64,000 bases of DNA from Congeria kusceri (lineage: Eukaryota; Mollusca; Bivalvia; Myida; Dreissenidae): positions 77,449,578 to 77,513,577 of the forward strand of contig CM051029.1 of the NCBI GenBank assembly GCA_027627225.1. Reading direction: 5' to 3'. Positions 23,087 through 34,187 of the stretch are shown here, in pieces; the first letter of the stretch is position 1, and every line of letters begins with the position of its first letter. The notes below the pieces were generated by a model that was given only the letters and a program-made list of their open reading frames with translations, did not search any database and had not been told where the DNA came from. A program made the translations under genes and the position numbers.

Positions 23087-23283
23087 TGGATCCGAGAAGT
23101 TTCCTTATAGTGTCCGAATTATCTAGGGTCCAATAAGCCTCCTAATATTGGTGGGGACTCAAAAATCTGGGGTCTGAGAAGTCACGTAACCGATCATCTT
23201 GGCCGTCTGTTTAGGTAATTTTTTAATGACATCTCAATGTTAATTTCAACGCCAATTGTCTTTTTTAAAGACATTTCTTGTTT
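23087..23283 (-). repeat. Right arm of a long inverted repeat
   Basis: Reverse complement of 17772-17970: 'aaaaatctggggtctgagaa', 'cgatcatcttggcc', 'ttaaagacatttcttgttt'. The pair spans 5.5 kb. It may be the termini of one large element or two solo copies in opposite orientation. Confidence 0.75.
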
Positions 23284-23924
23284 ATGAATAATATGCCGAA
23301 AAGGTATATAATAAATGGAATATTATATTAGTATGGTGTTCTGAGAACAAGTATCCGTCTCAGGGGCGTAGCTTGGGTATGAAATATGTATAGGCACAAT
23401 AGACACAACTGACTTTTAATAACAGGCCTGGGGTGTTTATCTACAGTTACACAAACTAATTAAAGTGAAACCCCATTTTTTAGAATAAAATATAATATAG
23501 AGAATATATTTTTATTTCTGTGTAAGATCGTATTTTATTTCATAAGTGTTCATAGAAAAGGATGTTTTCACGTGTGGCGTAGCCACGAGTGAAAATATCT
23601 ATTTTCTATGATCACGAGTATAGGGATGCAGCAGTGCATGATGGAAGTTCACCACCAACTTCACTCACACGCGCCGGTCGGGAAGCAAACCTGGGTCGCC
23701 CAGGGGATAAGAGAGTATTATAGCCAGGCAGCTGCCAACTATTCCATATGAGTCATTTCAATATTTTACATTTTTGTAAGGTAGAGACAGGGGCCAAGGG
23801 TCTTTAGGAAAATAAAGAGCATTTACATTCATCTGGTATAAACGGAAAAACTACACTGAATTGACTGACTCGATATAGGTGTGGGTTTGGCCGGGATATT
23901 TCCATGTATATGCATGAAAAATTG
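23284..23924. other. Unassigned; weak tRNA-like patch near 23.66-23.74 kb
   Basis: On the minus strand, 'cccaggtttgcttcccg' resembles a degenerate B box. No flanking target copies were found. The rest shows nothing recognisable. Confidence 0.25.
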
Positions 23925-24170
23925 ATAGATTTGGGTTGATTCTGGATGGATGAATGGACTGATTCACGAGTGGTTGAATGAGTGAGAGTAAATGAACAAA
24001 TGGATGAACTAGTGAGTCAATTAATAACTGAATGAATGAACTGGTAAATTAATGAATGAGTAAACGAATGAATGAGTGAGTAAAGGAATGAATCAATGAG
24101 TTAGTCAATGAATGAATGAATGAACAAATGAATGGATGAATTAATGGGAAAATGAATAAATGAATGAAAA
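23925..24170. repeat. Degenerate GAAT/ATGA tetranucleotide repeat
   Basis: Long run of 'gaatgaatgagtgag' variants with substitutions. Confidence 0.85.
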
Positions 24171-24719
24171 TACGGATAAACGCACAATTGAAAAGATCCC
24201 CTCTGGCTTGTGCCTCCCAGGACAGTCATGTCTGTAACTGGCCCTGATTTATGCCTAAGGAAACATGCATAAAACGACGAATAAATCGTTTCGTTTTATT
24301 TTTAAAAGAAGCATTTTTTCTTATGCTCACAAATACATATTACTATCATGTTATACATTTCACATTTGGGTCACATTAACTGGTGATTTTAAGTACTAAT
24401 ACCATAAACAAATTTTATGCGACTGTACTTGATACACTAAACGTTCATGGCATATCAGACACAGACATATCATACAAAACATTTGCAGATTTAAAGGGGT
24501 GGAAGCAAGCGGCGTTAGCTATGACGCTCACAACACGTCTGTGTGTGTGGTGTGTAGTACATTTTATAGAGTGCACCGGGATTCTCTCCCATATGGCTAT
24601 CGCCCCTAGAAGACTTTTTAGTTGGGTTACGGGGGATAATGCAAGATACAGCGGAACCTAGTGTGAAGCACCTTGTACACTGCATCACGGTTATTGTCAC
24701 ATGTAAGACCAGTTAGTAG

Positions 24720-24800
24720 GTTAGGATGTAGCGGGCACTTAAACCTGCAAACACTGAGTTGTGAAGCCAGTGCGTTACCACTAGACAACAGATCTGCCAC
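24720..24800 (-). repeat. tRNA-derived SINE head
   Basis: On the minus strand, GTCTAGTGGTAACGCACTGG resembles a tRNA A box region, and GCAGGTTTAAGTGCC a degenerate B box about 45 bases on. The acceptor ends do not pair, so this is SINE-derived and not a tRNA gene. Confidence 0.55.
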
Positions 24801-24859
24801 CACAACACGTCCGCTGTGCACTTTCAATTTGAGCAGACCGCAGCTGCTTCCGTGAGTCG

Positions 24860-25600
24860 TACAATAGACATGCAACTATCGTACGGCGACCTTGTGTTAA
24901 ATACTTTTAATGTTAACGCAAGGTCAACACATAGCTATCGCTCACCACCGGTGGTGCACTATGTATGATGCGGTAGGCAAATGTGTAGGTAAAACGTAGG
25001 ATTCCCGCATGTTTACCGCATGACCGTATGTTTGCGGCGCTTTTGCCGGTCAACCAAAAAAATGCACAGACACCGTGCGAACATTTCATGTGTTTGTAAT
25101 CGAGGTATAAGACTAGTTTACATTTAGACTAAGAAATGTCTACGGCGTCTGTAAACTTCCCGTTACTCCAAATTCATGCAGCCGCCATGACGGAGCTGTG
25201 CGATTTTATGGGCGCCGTAGCTTCTACGATTTTGTTTCACTGAAAGTTACACACATTTTTGAAAATCGTAAGCCCGTAGAACATAAACATATGGTAGGTG
25301 GCACCGAATGATTTCCGTGAGAAGCTTGTGGAGACCACAGGACAGCCATACGCAAATCCCATGATTTCCGTAGAACCATATTGCGACCTCCATGCGGTCT
25401 CTGTACAGAACTGCCCTCACCTGTCCCCGAAAGTCTATACAAACATCGGAGATTGTATACAATGTAAGCACAGACGCTATAACGCGTAGCCACCTACAAT
25501 GCCTAAAAATTGTATGGAAAATTGTAGACGAATTTATCGTATGGCCACAGGGGCAAATGTTAACCAGGCATAAGCGAGTGATTTCGATAAGTAGGCCTTG
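24860..25600. other. GC-richer island with short inverted repeats, probably a decayed DNA element
   Basis: Base composition rises compared with the flanks. GTAGGTGGC (near 25292) is inverted as GCCACCTAC (near 25488) across about 200 bp. Several 'ccgtag'/'ctacg' words recur. ORFs on both strands overlap, with no family match. Confidence 0.35.
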
Positions 25601-25619
25601 TTAACTAATCATCAAATAA

Positions 25620-26688
25620 TCGACATATTTAATGTTAAACAGTTTTTCTATCTTGATGGTTAATAATGGGTCATACATATAATCCAGGGTGTTTGTTCTA
25701 TCTCGAAACATTCAGTTAATCATACCACGATGATTTCTGGTTAATGTACGTATGTTAATAAAGTTTAAACGCCTTACATATGATTAACATAGACATAAAA
25801 TGATGAAAAAGACGTTCTTTTTAGTAATAATGGTAAATTGTCTTTCACATTAACGCATTTTTAGCTTATTTCACTTCACGTTGAAGTATCATAATCTAGC
25901 AGGGTAAACACTGAAATGCCCCAACATTTCCCCGATTCTTCCCTGAACGGAATTTGATTTTCCATGACATTTATTGTCAAATTACCGGTACAATTAGAGC
26001 AAAGTGGTGACAGCGTACATATTTTTACTATGGTTAACTCCTTATTCTAAACAAATATGAAAATTTTTACTAGTTTGTTGTTGAAATATTTATTAAATTA
26101 TAGATTTCACTGCTTTATCTTGGATTTGTTTTAACACCTTTTGTAAAATTCCCTGAATTTTCCCTGACTTTCCAAATTTCAAATTCACTGATTTTTCCCT
26201 GCCGGGATTTTTTTTCACACTTTTTCATTGTTTTCCAGAGTCGGTGGCCACTTTGTCTAGTGAGGTATTTCATGTAATGTTACACATTAAAGAGTGTATG
26301 TACGATCTAACAACAGACATAGTGACATAAAGTAAAACAACCCGATAAAGGTAATAACCATATCCTATGATTTAAAATAGAATAAAAGTTAATAAGAACC
26401 ATTGATGTAATTGGTATATTACCAAGTAATTTACGGCTGTACAGCCCAAAACTTCAATACATGTCTACACATTGACTTGACAGTGGTTTGAGGGTACAAA
26501 GCACTAATAAGCGTTCTAAAGTCGACACATGTATTTATTGATTTTGTCGATATGTCTGGGTTTCCTTCAAAAGATATATGTTAATCTGTCTTCTATCATT
26601 TTTAAAATCCCTCCATCAATGTCAAGCTACTAACTGGACAAGCAGATTTGTAATGGAATGATGGAATGACAGAGTTATTGATGGAATA
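25620..26688. other. No supported feature
   Basis: AT-rich. A short patch around 25.93-26.22 kb repeats 'ttccctga' words and looks like an old repeat relic. Confidence 0.3.
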
Positions 26689-27261
26689 ATGGACAGACAA
26701 AGCAGCAGCTATATACACCTCACAAAAATTTTCGGGACGCACACAAAAACATGCACACGACAAACCAACTCATCGAAGCAAGCATTTGTGTCAAGTTGTT
26801 TAAAATCCTTGAAAGTGCAAATGACCTCTAAGTGTGACCTTGACCTTTTAGGAACCGACCTGGTTCATGCACAAGACTCACTGGGGCAAACCATTGTGCG
26901 AAATAATTTTAACAGCCCTCTCTCCATGGCTAATTGAAATCCTCGGCCTGTATTCACCAACCAATTCTTAGATTTAAGAATAAAGAATGTTCTTAAAACT
27001 GTTTCTGGTCTAAAGAGGCTATTAATTTGAATTTTACTTGGTTTTCATGAACACTAATTTTAGCATTCTTTATTTAGCATGATATGTCATGACATAAACA
27101 ACATTGGTACCCCGCATATTTGCGAACGTCTGTTCTTTATTCTTAATGGACTGGTGAATATGGGCCCTGGACAATCAGAATTGTAGCCGACTTTGACCTC
27201 TGACCTCTGAGACTGACTTTGACCTACCGACCTTGTTCATGTTCGAGACAAACCATCTTAA

Positions 27262-27748
27262 AGGGACCTGTTCACAGATTGACGAATTGGCAATAGTTCA
27301 ACTTTTGTCACCGATTCCAAAAATAAAAGAACACAAGGGAGCAAAATAACACTAGGGGCCTTGAAATATTCTGTAAAAACAGTTTCGTTTATGAGTAATC
27401 ATCAGTTGAAATCAATAAAATTATAAAGCATTTGGAATGCTAAATGATGGGATAATGTGAAGTGTTTCTGTTGTTTTCGTTGAAACTGTTGACATCACAG
27501 GGAACACTTACATAAAGTAAAATAATGCAGGGTGAAATATACAAGTTAGAATGGCCAAGTGATTAAGGCAATAGCCTTTTAATCTGGATGTCCCGGGTTC
27601 GAAACCCAATGGGACTGATTTTTTTTCTTTTCTTTTTTTTTCTTAATACCTTTTTGTTATTATACTTTAGTTCCGAAGCTTAAATCTGTCAAGTTAACAC
27701 ATTTAATGGCATACTTCAAAAAATGCGAAATTCTGTGAACAAGTCCCT
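27262..27748. mobile_element. TTAA-flanked TIR element carrying a tRNA-like sequence, copy 1
   Basis: TIRs AGGGACCTGTTCACAGA and TCTGTGAACAAGTCCCT are bordered by TTAA on both sides (27258-27261, 27749-27752). TTAA target copies are typical of piggyBac-type elements. There is no transposase frame. It lies inside a repeat array that continues on either side. Confidence 0.75.
27545..27617 (+). ncRNA. tRNA-Leu/Ser-like sequence inside the TIR element
   Basis: A box region AATGGCCAAGTGATTAAGGC and B box GGGTTCGAAACCC are well kept. The acceptor stem does not pair fully and the anticodon arm is irregular, so I do not call a functional tRNA. It is followed by a T-rich run that could stop RNA polymerase III. 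Confidence 0.5.
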
Positions 27749-28442
27749 TTAATGACACAAACATTTGTGCTAAATCATTTAAAAACTCTGTCAATCCATA
27801 GCCAATTCTGACATTTGACCTCTAAATGTGACCCTGAATCTTAACCTGCTGACCTGGTTCATGTGCGCCTCACATTGAGGCAAACATTTGTGCCAAGTTA
27901 GTATTAAAATCCCTCTATAATGGCCAAGTCATTGCACAGAAAACAAAGTGTCACTCAACCAACAATGCGGCAACCTTAGTGTACTGTTCACATACATACG
28001 AAAGCCCGGTGGTGACTTCACACTTCACGATTCAAACTTCAAAGTGCACACTTCACGATTCACACTTCATAGTTCACTTTTCATGATTCACACTTCAAAG
28101 CTCACGCTTCATAGTTCACACTTTACAATTCATAGTTCACACTTCGTTATTCACACTTTATCGGTTTCATTATAGAAAGATTATCATATAGTTACTATAA
28201 TGTAAAACGTTTATGTTGTCAATAGTTCATAAAATTGCAAAGGTAGCAATTCAAATATTACAGGAGTTCGAACAATCGTTCAATATCACATGGCCAATAA
28301 ATATAGATCTAGCTTAGACAGTACTTACTGTACAGACAATGGATCACAATTTTAACATTATTTTATCAACTGGCAGGCTGCCAAATTATATTATTAATGT
28401 AAAACATAACTCGTATAAATATCATTTCAGGTTGTGATCTAC

Positions 28443-28538
28443 ACTGGTTTTCATGCTGCTATTGCGGCTGGCTCACTGGTTTTCATGCTGCTATTGCGGC
28501 TGGCTCACTGGTTTTCATGCTGCTATTGCGGCTGGCCC
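28443..28538. repeat. Three 32 bp tandem units
   Basis: Three units start at 28443, 28475 and 28507 with 'actggttttcatgctgctat'. They are identical except at the end of the last. Confidence 0.9.
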
Positions 28539-28539
28539 A

Positions 28540-29509
28540 CGAATACATTTTGGGAAGTGTGTTGGTTACAAAACTATGAGGAAAAGAACAACTAAAACAT
28601 GGACTTAGTGTGAAACGCTTGACGGTACTACATTTAATGTGGATTACAGACAAATATGGAATGGGAAGAAGAAAGAAGCGACGACCTTTACGCAGAGAGT
28701 AATCCTGCCCTTGACCTAATGTTGTTTGGCATATCGAAGGTAATGACAAACTCAATCCTTTTGGTTTTGCTATTTATGGAGGAATAGATGGTTTTAGCAG
28801 AAAAATAATGTATCTTAAACTAGAAAAAAGCAACTTCATCCTACATTAATAGCTAGGAAATTTTTAGAAGCTGTGAAGAATAATGGCAAGATCGTCCTGA
28901 CTATTGTTCGGAGTGATCGTGAAACAGAAAATACCACAGTTGGGGAGCTGCAAATATATTTTAGACAAAGAAATGCAGATGATCATTCTGCGGATAAAAG
29001 ATTTATCATGGGTAAAAGTACATCAAATCAAAGAATTGAATTTTTATGAAGTATACTACGAAGGTAGTGTCGACTTTTTGGATAAACCACTTCAAAGACA
29101 TGCAAGACTCTAGTTTGTACAACGATGGAAATCCGTTCATTCGCAGTTTCATTCACAATGTTTGCTGTTTTGCTTTATGCCTGTCATAAGTTGTGAGATT
29201 AAACGATTAACTACCGAGTGAAATATGTACAACATTTCATCGGGAAACAGAAAAGATGGTCCATTTGGAAAATCAGAAGTAATGTTCAACATGCCTGAAT
29301 TATACAGCACTTCTAGTTATTATTATAAAATTTCTTCAGAGAAAATTTATATTTGCGTGGATCGATATACCCACAAAGTAAACGATTGTGGATGCTTTTC
29401 TGATTTTAATGATCTGTTTAGGTTGATCAGTCCACAAACCAACAAAGAACTTGAAAATGCAGAGGATGCTTTCGACATATTTCCACTTGATAATTTCAGT
29501 TGTTGAACC
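28540..29509 (+). pseudogene. Integrase-type (DDE) transposase relic
   Basis: Conceptual translation in broken frames gives landmarks of an integrase-core transposase family common in invertebrates: a basic helical part (KHGLSVKRLTVLHLM, near 28.6 kb), the catalytic start WHIEGNDKLNPFGFAIYGGI from 28727, PTLIARKFLEAVKNNGK, VRSDRETEN near 28.91 kb, then GKSTSNQRIE near 29.03 kb. A tail block at 29225-29506 reads CVDRYTHKVNDCGCFSDFND. Stops and shifts occur near 28.70, 28.83, 29.05 and 29.19 kb. The usual Asp in WHIDG is Glu here. It is probably an IS3EU-like or related group; the exact assignment is not verified. Not functional. Confidence 0.75.
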
Positions 29510-29944
29510 AAATAATAAACTTCATATTAATTTCAGTATTTCTAATACATACTGAAAGGTTCCAAAAACGTATGGAACAAATCACATTTATCCTTACTAC
29601 GAAGTGTGTTTATAGATTGTTTGTTTTGAAGGTGATTAATATTATTGAAACATAAAGAATAAAGAATAAAAGTTTTGCAAAAGGTTTTGTTTTTATAATA
29701 AACATCAAAACATTTTGCCACCTGTTTCTTTTGCAGACAAAATCAAACCAAATTGACACCGAGTACGCGTTGTGTTATCCATTGTTTAGGCTTGTGCCGT
29801 GAATTATGGAAATTTAATCTGTTTGTGTTTTGAATATATTGCACCCCTATAATACATGTATATTGTAATTATTATGATGGTCACAAAAATTACGTACAAA
29901 CCCGTTCTCCTATAATCTTGCCACATAATTATAGTACTCTACTC

Positions 29945-30650
29945 TGTTTAAACAGTCTTGTTCACAGATTTTTGCTTTTTTGAAAAATAGATACCAATTG
30001 GTGTCTTTACTGCAAAAACAAAAGCTCTTTCACTAACCCAAATAGATATTATATCTCGAAAAAAAGAAAACAAACTAGACATGAGTCCATAGGACACGGA
30101 TGCTCCCACATTCCTCTGGTTGTGACAAAACTCTGCTGATGTCGGAAAAAATGCACCAAAACCCCAGGTGCACAAGTTCACATACTGATTAATTTGTTTA
30201 TAAAGTTTCATCAGTCTAGCAGTTATACTTTTTGAGTTACACGCGACACAAATCCAAAACTGTCATATTTTGCTAAAAAAATGGTCTTAACTATAGAGCT
30301 ACTGATGGTGGAAAAAAAAGCGGACCATAATACCCAGGTGCACAAAATCACATCCTGAATAATATGTTTATAAAGTTCCATAACTCTATCAATAATACGT
30401 TTTGAGTTACACACGACACAAGTCCAAAAATGTCCTTTTTTAAAAAAAAAAGGGCCATAACTCTGCTGATGTCGGCAAAAAATTCACCAAAATACCCAGG
30501 TGAACAAGCCCCGAGGCAGATGAATATGCGTATAAAGTTTCATCACTCTAGCAGTTATACCTTTTGAGTAACGCGCAACGGATGGACGGACACACATGGG
30601 CAAATCTATATGCCCCCGCCCCCTTCTAAAGTGGGGGCATAAAAAAAATT
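29945..30650 (+). repeat. Array element nested in the decayed transposon
   Basis: Three to four units of 165-169 bp repeat 'gtttataaagtttcatca', 'ctagcagttatac' and 'ttttgagttacacgcgacac'. It ends 'ccccttctaaagtgggggca' with a short hairpin. A tRNA-like half (minus strand, 'cgcaggtttgagtcc') follows at 30650-30685. Confidence 0.65.
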
Positions 30651-31589
30651 GTGATTGCGGGGACTCAAACCTGCGACTGCAGTGGAGTGTTAGCTATGAA
30701 GTATGAAGAGCGAAGTATGATTTTTGAAGTGTAAACTATGAAGTATGAAGTGCGAACTATGAAGTGTTAAGTACGAAATGTGAAATATATTATACTATAT
30801 AGTATACTGTATAGTGTATTATGAAGTGTACACTATGAACTATGAACTGTGAAAGTCTGAAGTCACCACCGGGCTTTCGTACATACAGCATGAGGTTACA
30901 GTGATACGACTTTTATCATAATCACAAGTCACACTGTACATGTTTGAAATATAACGGTACTTACAATCTTCTTTTCATTTTTGACAGAGTTATGGTTTGC
31001 AAATGGAAACAGTTAAAGGGACATATAGATGGGAATTTGGCAATAACATTTGTAAATAAAGTTCATTGACAGAAAATTAAATGAAGCACTGATACAAATA
31101 ATAGTCTTGATTACAGGAACAATTGACAAATGATTTTATATTATAGCTAAACAGCGTACATCCAAGACACTTTCACGGTTATTGCAATACTAGTAGTAGC
31201 TGTAGTAAAATTAATGAATTAAATGTACATATTTTACCGTTACGGGCATGGACATTGACAACGTTTACATAGCACAGTAAAGCTTGCAATAAAATTAAGA
31301 AATTTTGTGCTTACTGGAAAACATATCTAAAATTTTTATACAATTTCATCAATACATTTTTGCTACTTGTAAAATATACTCTAGATTAATAGGAATATCT
31401 TGTTTTTATTATGTATCTGCATTTTTGTACAACATGCCACTTTAAAGCAAACATTTCATAATAACCTCATTATTGTAGTTAATAATTCTTTGATAATATA
31501 GCTAAAACAATGGTCATCCAAGAGACTTTTACCGGCATGGCAAAATTATATTAGTAGTTGTAAATATCGATTAAATGGATGGCTGCTCC

Positions 31590-31912
31590 CGAACGCTGCA
31601 GTGACCTTGAAATGTGGCCTTGACTTTATCCTATGGACCTGATTCATGAAAGACACGCTGACTTAATGAGACAAACATTTGTGTAAAGAGATTAAAAAAC
31701 AAGAACCATTCACTGCCTATATATAAGTTCAGAGAAGCAAAAAGCCAATTTCGATGTTTGACCTTTAAGTATAATCTTTACCTTTGACCTACAGTCATGG
31801 TTCATGAGTGTGCTGTCTTACTGGACAGGATGCGACGGGACTGGGCGGGACGGGACAAACTGAGTCTTATATAGCCCCCCCCCCATCATGATTTAGGGGG
31901 GTTTAATTAGCA
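31590..31912 (+). repeat. TGACCT-rich array element, partial
   Basis: Carries 'gtgaccttgaaatgtggcct', 'gacctgattcatg' and a terminal poly-C/G hairpin (gccccccccccatcatgatttagggggg). It lies between blocks of copy A. Confidence 0.6.
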
Positions 31913-32493
31913 ATAAAATAATGGAAACACTTTCAGCTGGTATTTTGCGATTGTTATTGCTCAGAACAATTGTCCGGATTGTGAATATACAAAGTTGATG
32001 AATTGGCCAGAATATAGGTCTATAGATATCCACATTACAAAGGGCTTTTCAGGCAAGATTACCTAGTGTTGGAAAGGCCTTAGGCTATATTAGTGGTGCA
32101 TCACAAGTAAATGTATATAAAATGATAAAAATTTAGAACATATTAACTAATCAAATAACTTCAAACTGTATCTGCCTCCATCACCATTTCACTGATATGT
32201 CAGTCACCACGTGAAGAGATATAGAAAGATAATCATCCCAACAATGTTACACATTTATAATGAAATAGCATGTCACTGTCATTTAACGGGAGCATTTTCA
32301 TATTCAACTTTTCAATTTTGTATTGCTGTAATGTTACATAAAACGTTAAACATCCAGGCATGTGTTACCATTACAATGTCTTACTACATGTAATACCTAT
32401 CACCAACCAATGTGGATCACTAAAACATTGCCTTTATGTCCGCTTTACAAATTATTGCAAAATGTTCGCAGTTATATTTTTTTGGTGTGAAAT

Positions 32494-32783
32494 CAGGGCT
32501 TTTTTTGGCTGATTTTATAGATATTATATTCCCAGTGGCAAAAAGTATCGTTTTTCCTAAATAATGCAGTCCCAAAATTCCCAATTGATGGTTTGACTTT
32601 CAGATGTTTGGAAATAAGAGGTTTTTGTTCAGAACATTCTTTTTTAAATGTAGTTTTATCAATAATTCTTCAAATTTTATTAATCAAACAATTATACTTT
32701 TCCCCAATTTTATGTGAATTGATGTTAAAATTCCCAATTTCATGGGTATAGGTCATATTTCAAAAATGGTGAAAAAGCCCTAG
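32494..32783. mobile_element. Small TIR insertion (about 290 bp) present only in copy A
   Basis: Ends CAGGGCTTTTT and AAAAAGCCCTAG are inverted. Copy B at about 45950-45980 runs uninterrupted through the same site ('ggtttttgtggaattattaa'). Target copies are not clear. Confidence 0.55.
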
Positions 32784-33440
32784 AAAAAATATTAATGATG
32801 TGGCCCAGATGTGCTATGCAGTTTTTATTCAGACAAAACTGAATCTTTCAATCAAAAATATCAATGAAATGAAATGAAACATCATAATAAAACATGTATT
32901 GGCCCTTTATGTTACACATGCCTGGTGACATACAGGGTCATTTCATGCAGATATATGGACAATCATAGTCCAGAGTCTGCAATATTTTTAAATCCACATC
33001 ACCAATATCTAACTTCGTGATAAATAATTTACGTCAATAATCTGACCACCGACATTTTTAAGATATTAAATTGTAGAGGTTGATCCTAGACGTCCTGTGA
33101 TACATTGAACCTTTACTCACTCTGTCAGGTGATTTTAAGACATGATATCATTCATGGATGAGGTGAAAGAGTGAATGATAACCTGATAATGCTGACTGAA
33201 ATAGTATCATCCCACTCTGGGTTTTTAATTTGGTCACAGTAATAGAAACAGGGATTGCGTAATCAATTGTCCGTATTGCCCAGCTTGTCCCAGAGCCTGT
33301 ACGGACAAGTGACATCTTGCCACAATTACTTATAAATACTGTACATTACAGACAAGCAGCAAAATTATTATAGCAAGGCAATATGAGATTTCGCAACCCC
33401 TGGTAGATATCGCATATAAAGGTTTTCATATGCAACAAAC

Positions 33441-33552
33441 CTTGGGTGCAGTTTTGCTGCAGTTGGCAGTCATCAAAGCACTCATCACAAAGCGGTTCTT
33501 CAAAGTTCCAGTCCCATGTACAGGTGACATCTAAGGTGTAGCCTTCAACACT
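33441..33552 (-). CDS. EGF-like exon (112 nt), copy A
   Basis: The acceptor TTGTTATTACAG and donor CACCCAAG|GTTTG border an open frame: SVEGYTLDVTCTWDWNFEEP then LCDECFDDCQLQQNCTQ. Spacing of Cys with 'DWNFE.P.CDEC' fits an EGF-like repeat, whose usual form is C-x-C...G..C..C. One expected Cys is Trp here (TCTW; copy B has TCTC), so the domain may be degraded. No neighbouring exon of the parent gene was found. It is probably one exon of a multi-EGF extracellular protein, or a relic of one. Confidence 0.5.
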
Positions 33553-34187
33553 CTGTAATAACAATACAACCAATTTCATAGTTCATAAAACTGCAATTAA
33601 TGTAGAATTCAGAAAATTTCTGTTCACTGAGCACTTCCTGATTAGTTGTGAGACAAGCAGTAAATTGACTACCTAGGTACCTACCACTGAATTTCCCGGG
33701 TACCAAAACCAATCACCATTGATTCATTGTATCAAATAGCATATTTATACAGGCATTTGAAACACTTCATGCCTTAACTTTGAGTTAAGTATACATATAG
33801 TAACTAGCAAAATGTTTTGTACTAAGATATTACTGTATAGTACCAATATATGTATCGGTATGTAATAATGTGTCCAAATTGAAAACATAAATATATTAAA
33901 GTCTTCAACTTTATGTTACTTTTCTTAGCTTTGAATGATATAGTTTTCTTGCTATATTTATTGTTCTTATTTTGACTACATAGCTAAATACAAAATTGTG
34001 AATGGTCCGGACAGCTTCAAACAAGCATCAGACAGCATTCATTTAATTTCATAGAAAATGGATATTTTGATATAAGCATTGTTTATCTGGCAAACATTTT
34101 TGCACGCAAATTGCAAGACAAAACACCTCTTGCCTTGGTTGAGGTTTAGATTGTAAAAACAAAATTCATGTAAACTTGTATGTATAA

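Larger units (their letters stand above)
26730..27950 (+). repeat. TGACCT-rich array hosting a TIR element
   Basis: Units carry 'aatgacctctaagtgtgacc', 'gacctggttcatg' and 'gaggcaaacatttgtgcc'-like words. The array resumes after the insertion at 27262-27748. A related array lies at 31590-31912. Confidence 0.65.
27997..30881 (+). mobile_element. Decayed 2.9 kb DNA transposon with long inverted ends
   Basis: A perfect 24 bp inverted pair opens TACGAAAGCCCGGTGGTGAC (27997-28020 and 30858-30881). Behind each end lie 150-180 bp of inverted subterminal repeats built on 'cttcacacttcacgattc' (28015-28160; mirrored 30690-30860). A 6 bp direct repeat, CATACA, flanks it, although local low complexity weakens this. 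The interior holds a transposase pseudogene and a later array insertion at about 29945-30650. Confidence 0.75.

Noticed and set aside
24383..25604. Many overlapping ORFs on both strands
   Set aside because: Mutually overlapping, no domains, associated with SINE and inverted-repeat sequence.
27545..27617. Functional tRNA gene
   Set aside because: A and B boxes are good but the acceptor stem and anticodon arm do not fold properly, and it sits inside a mobile element.
28015..28160. CRISPR-like array of short repeats
   Set aside because: Repeats are contiguous and degenerate without unique spacers, mirrored at the other transposon end, and the genome is eukaryotic.
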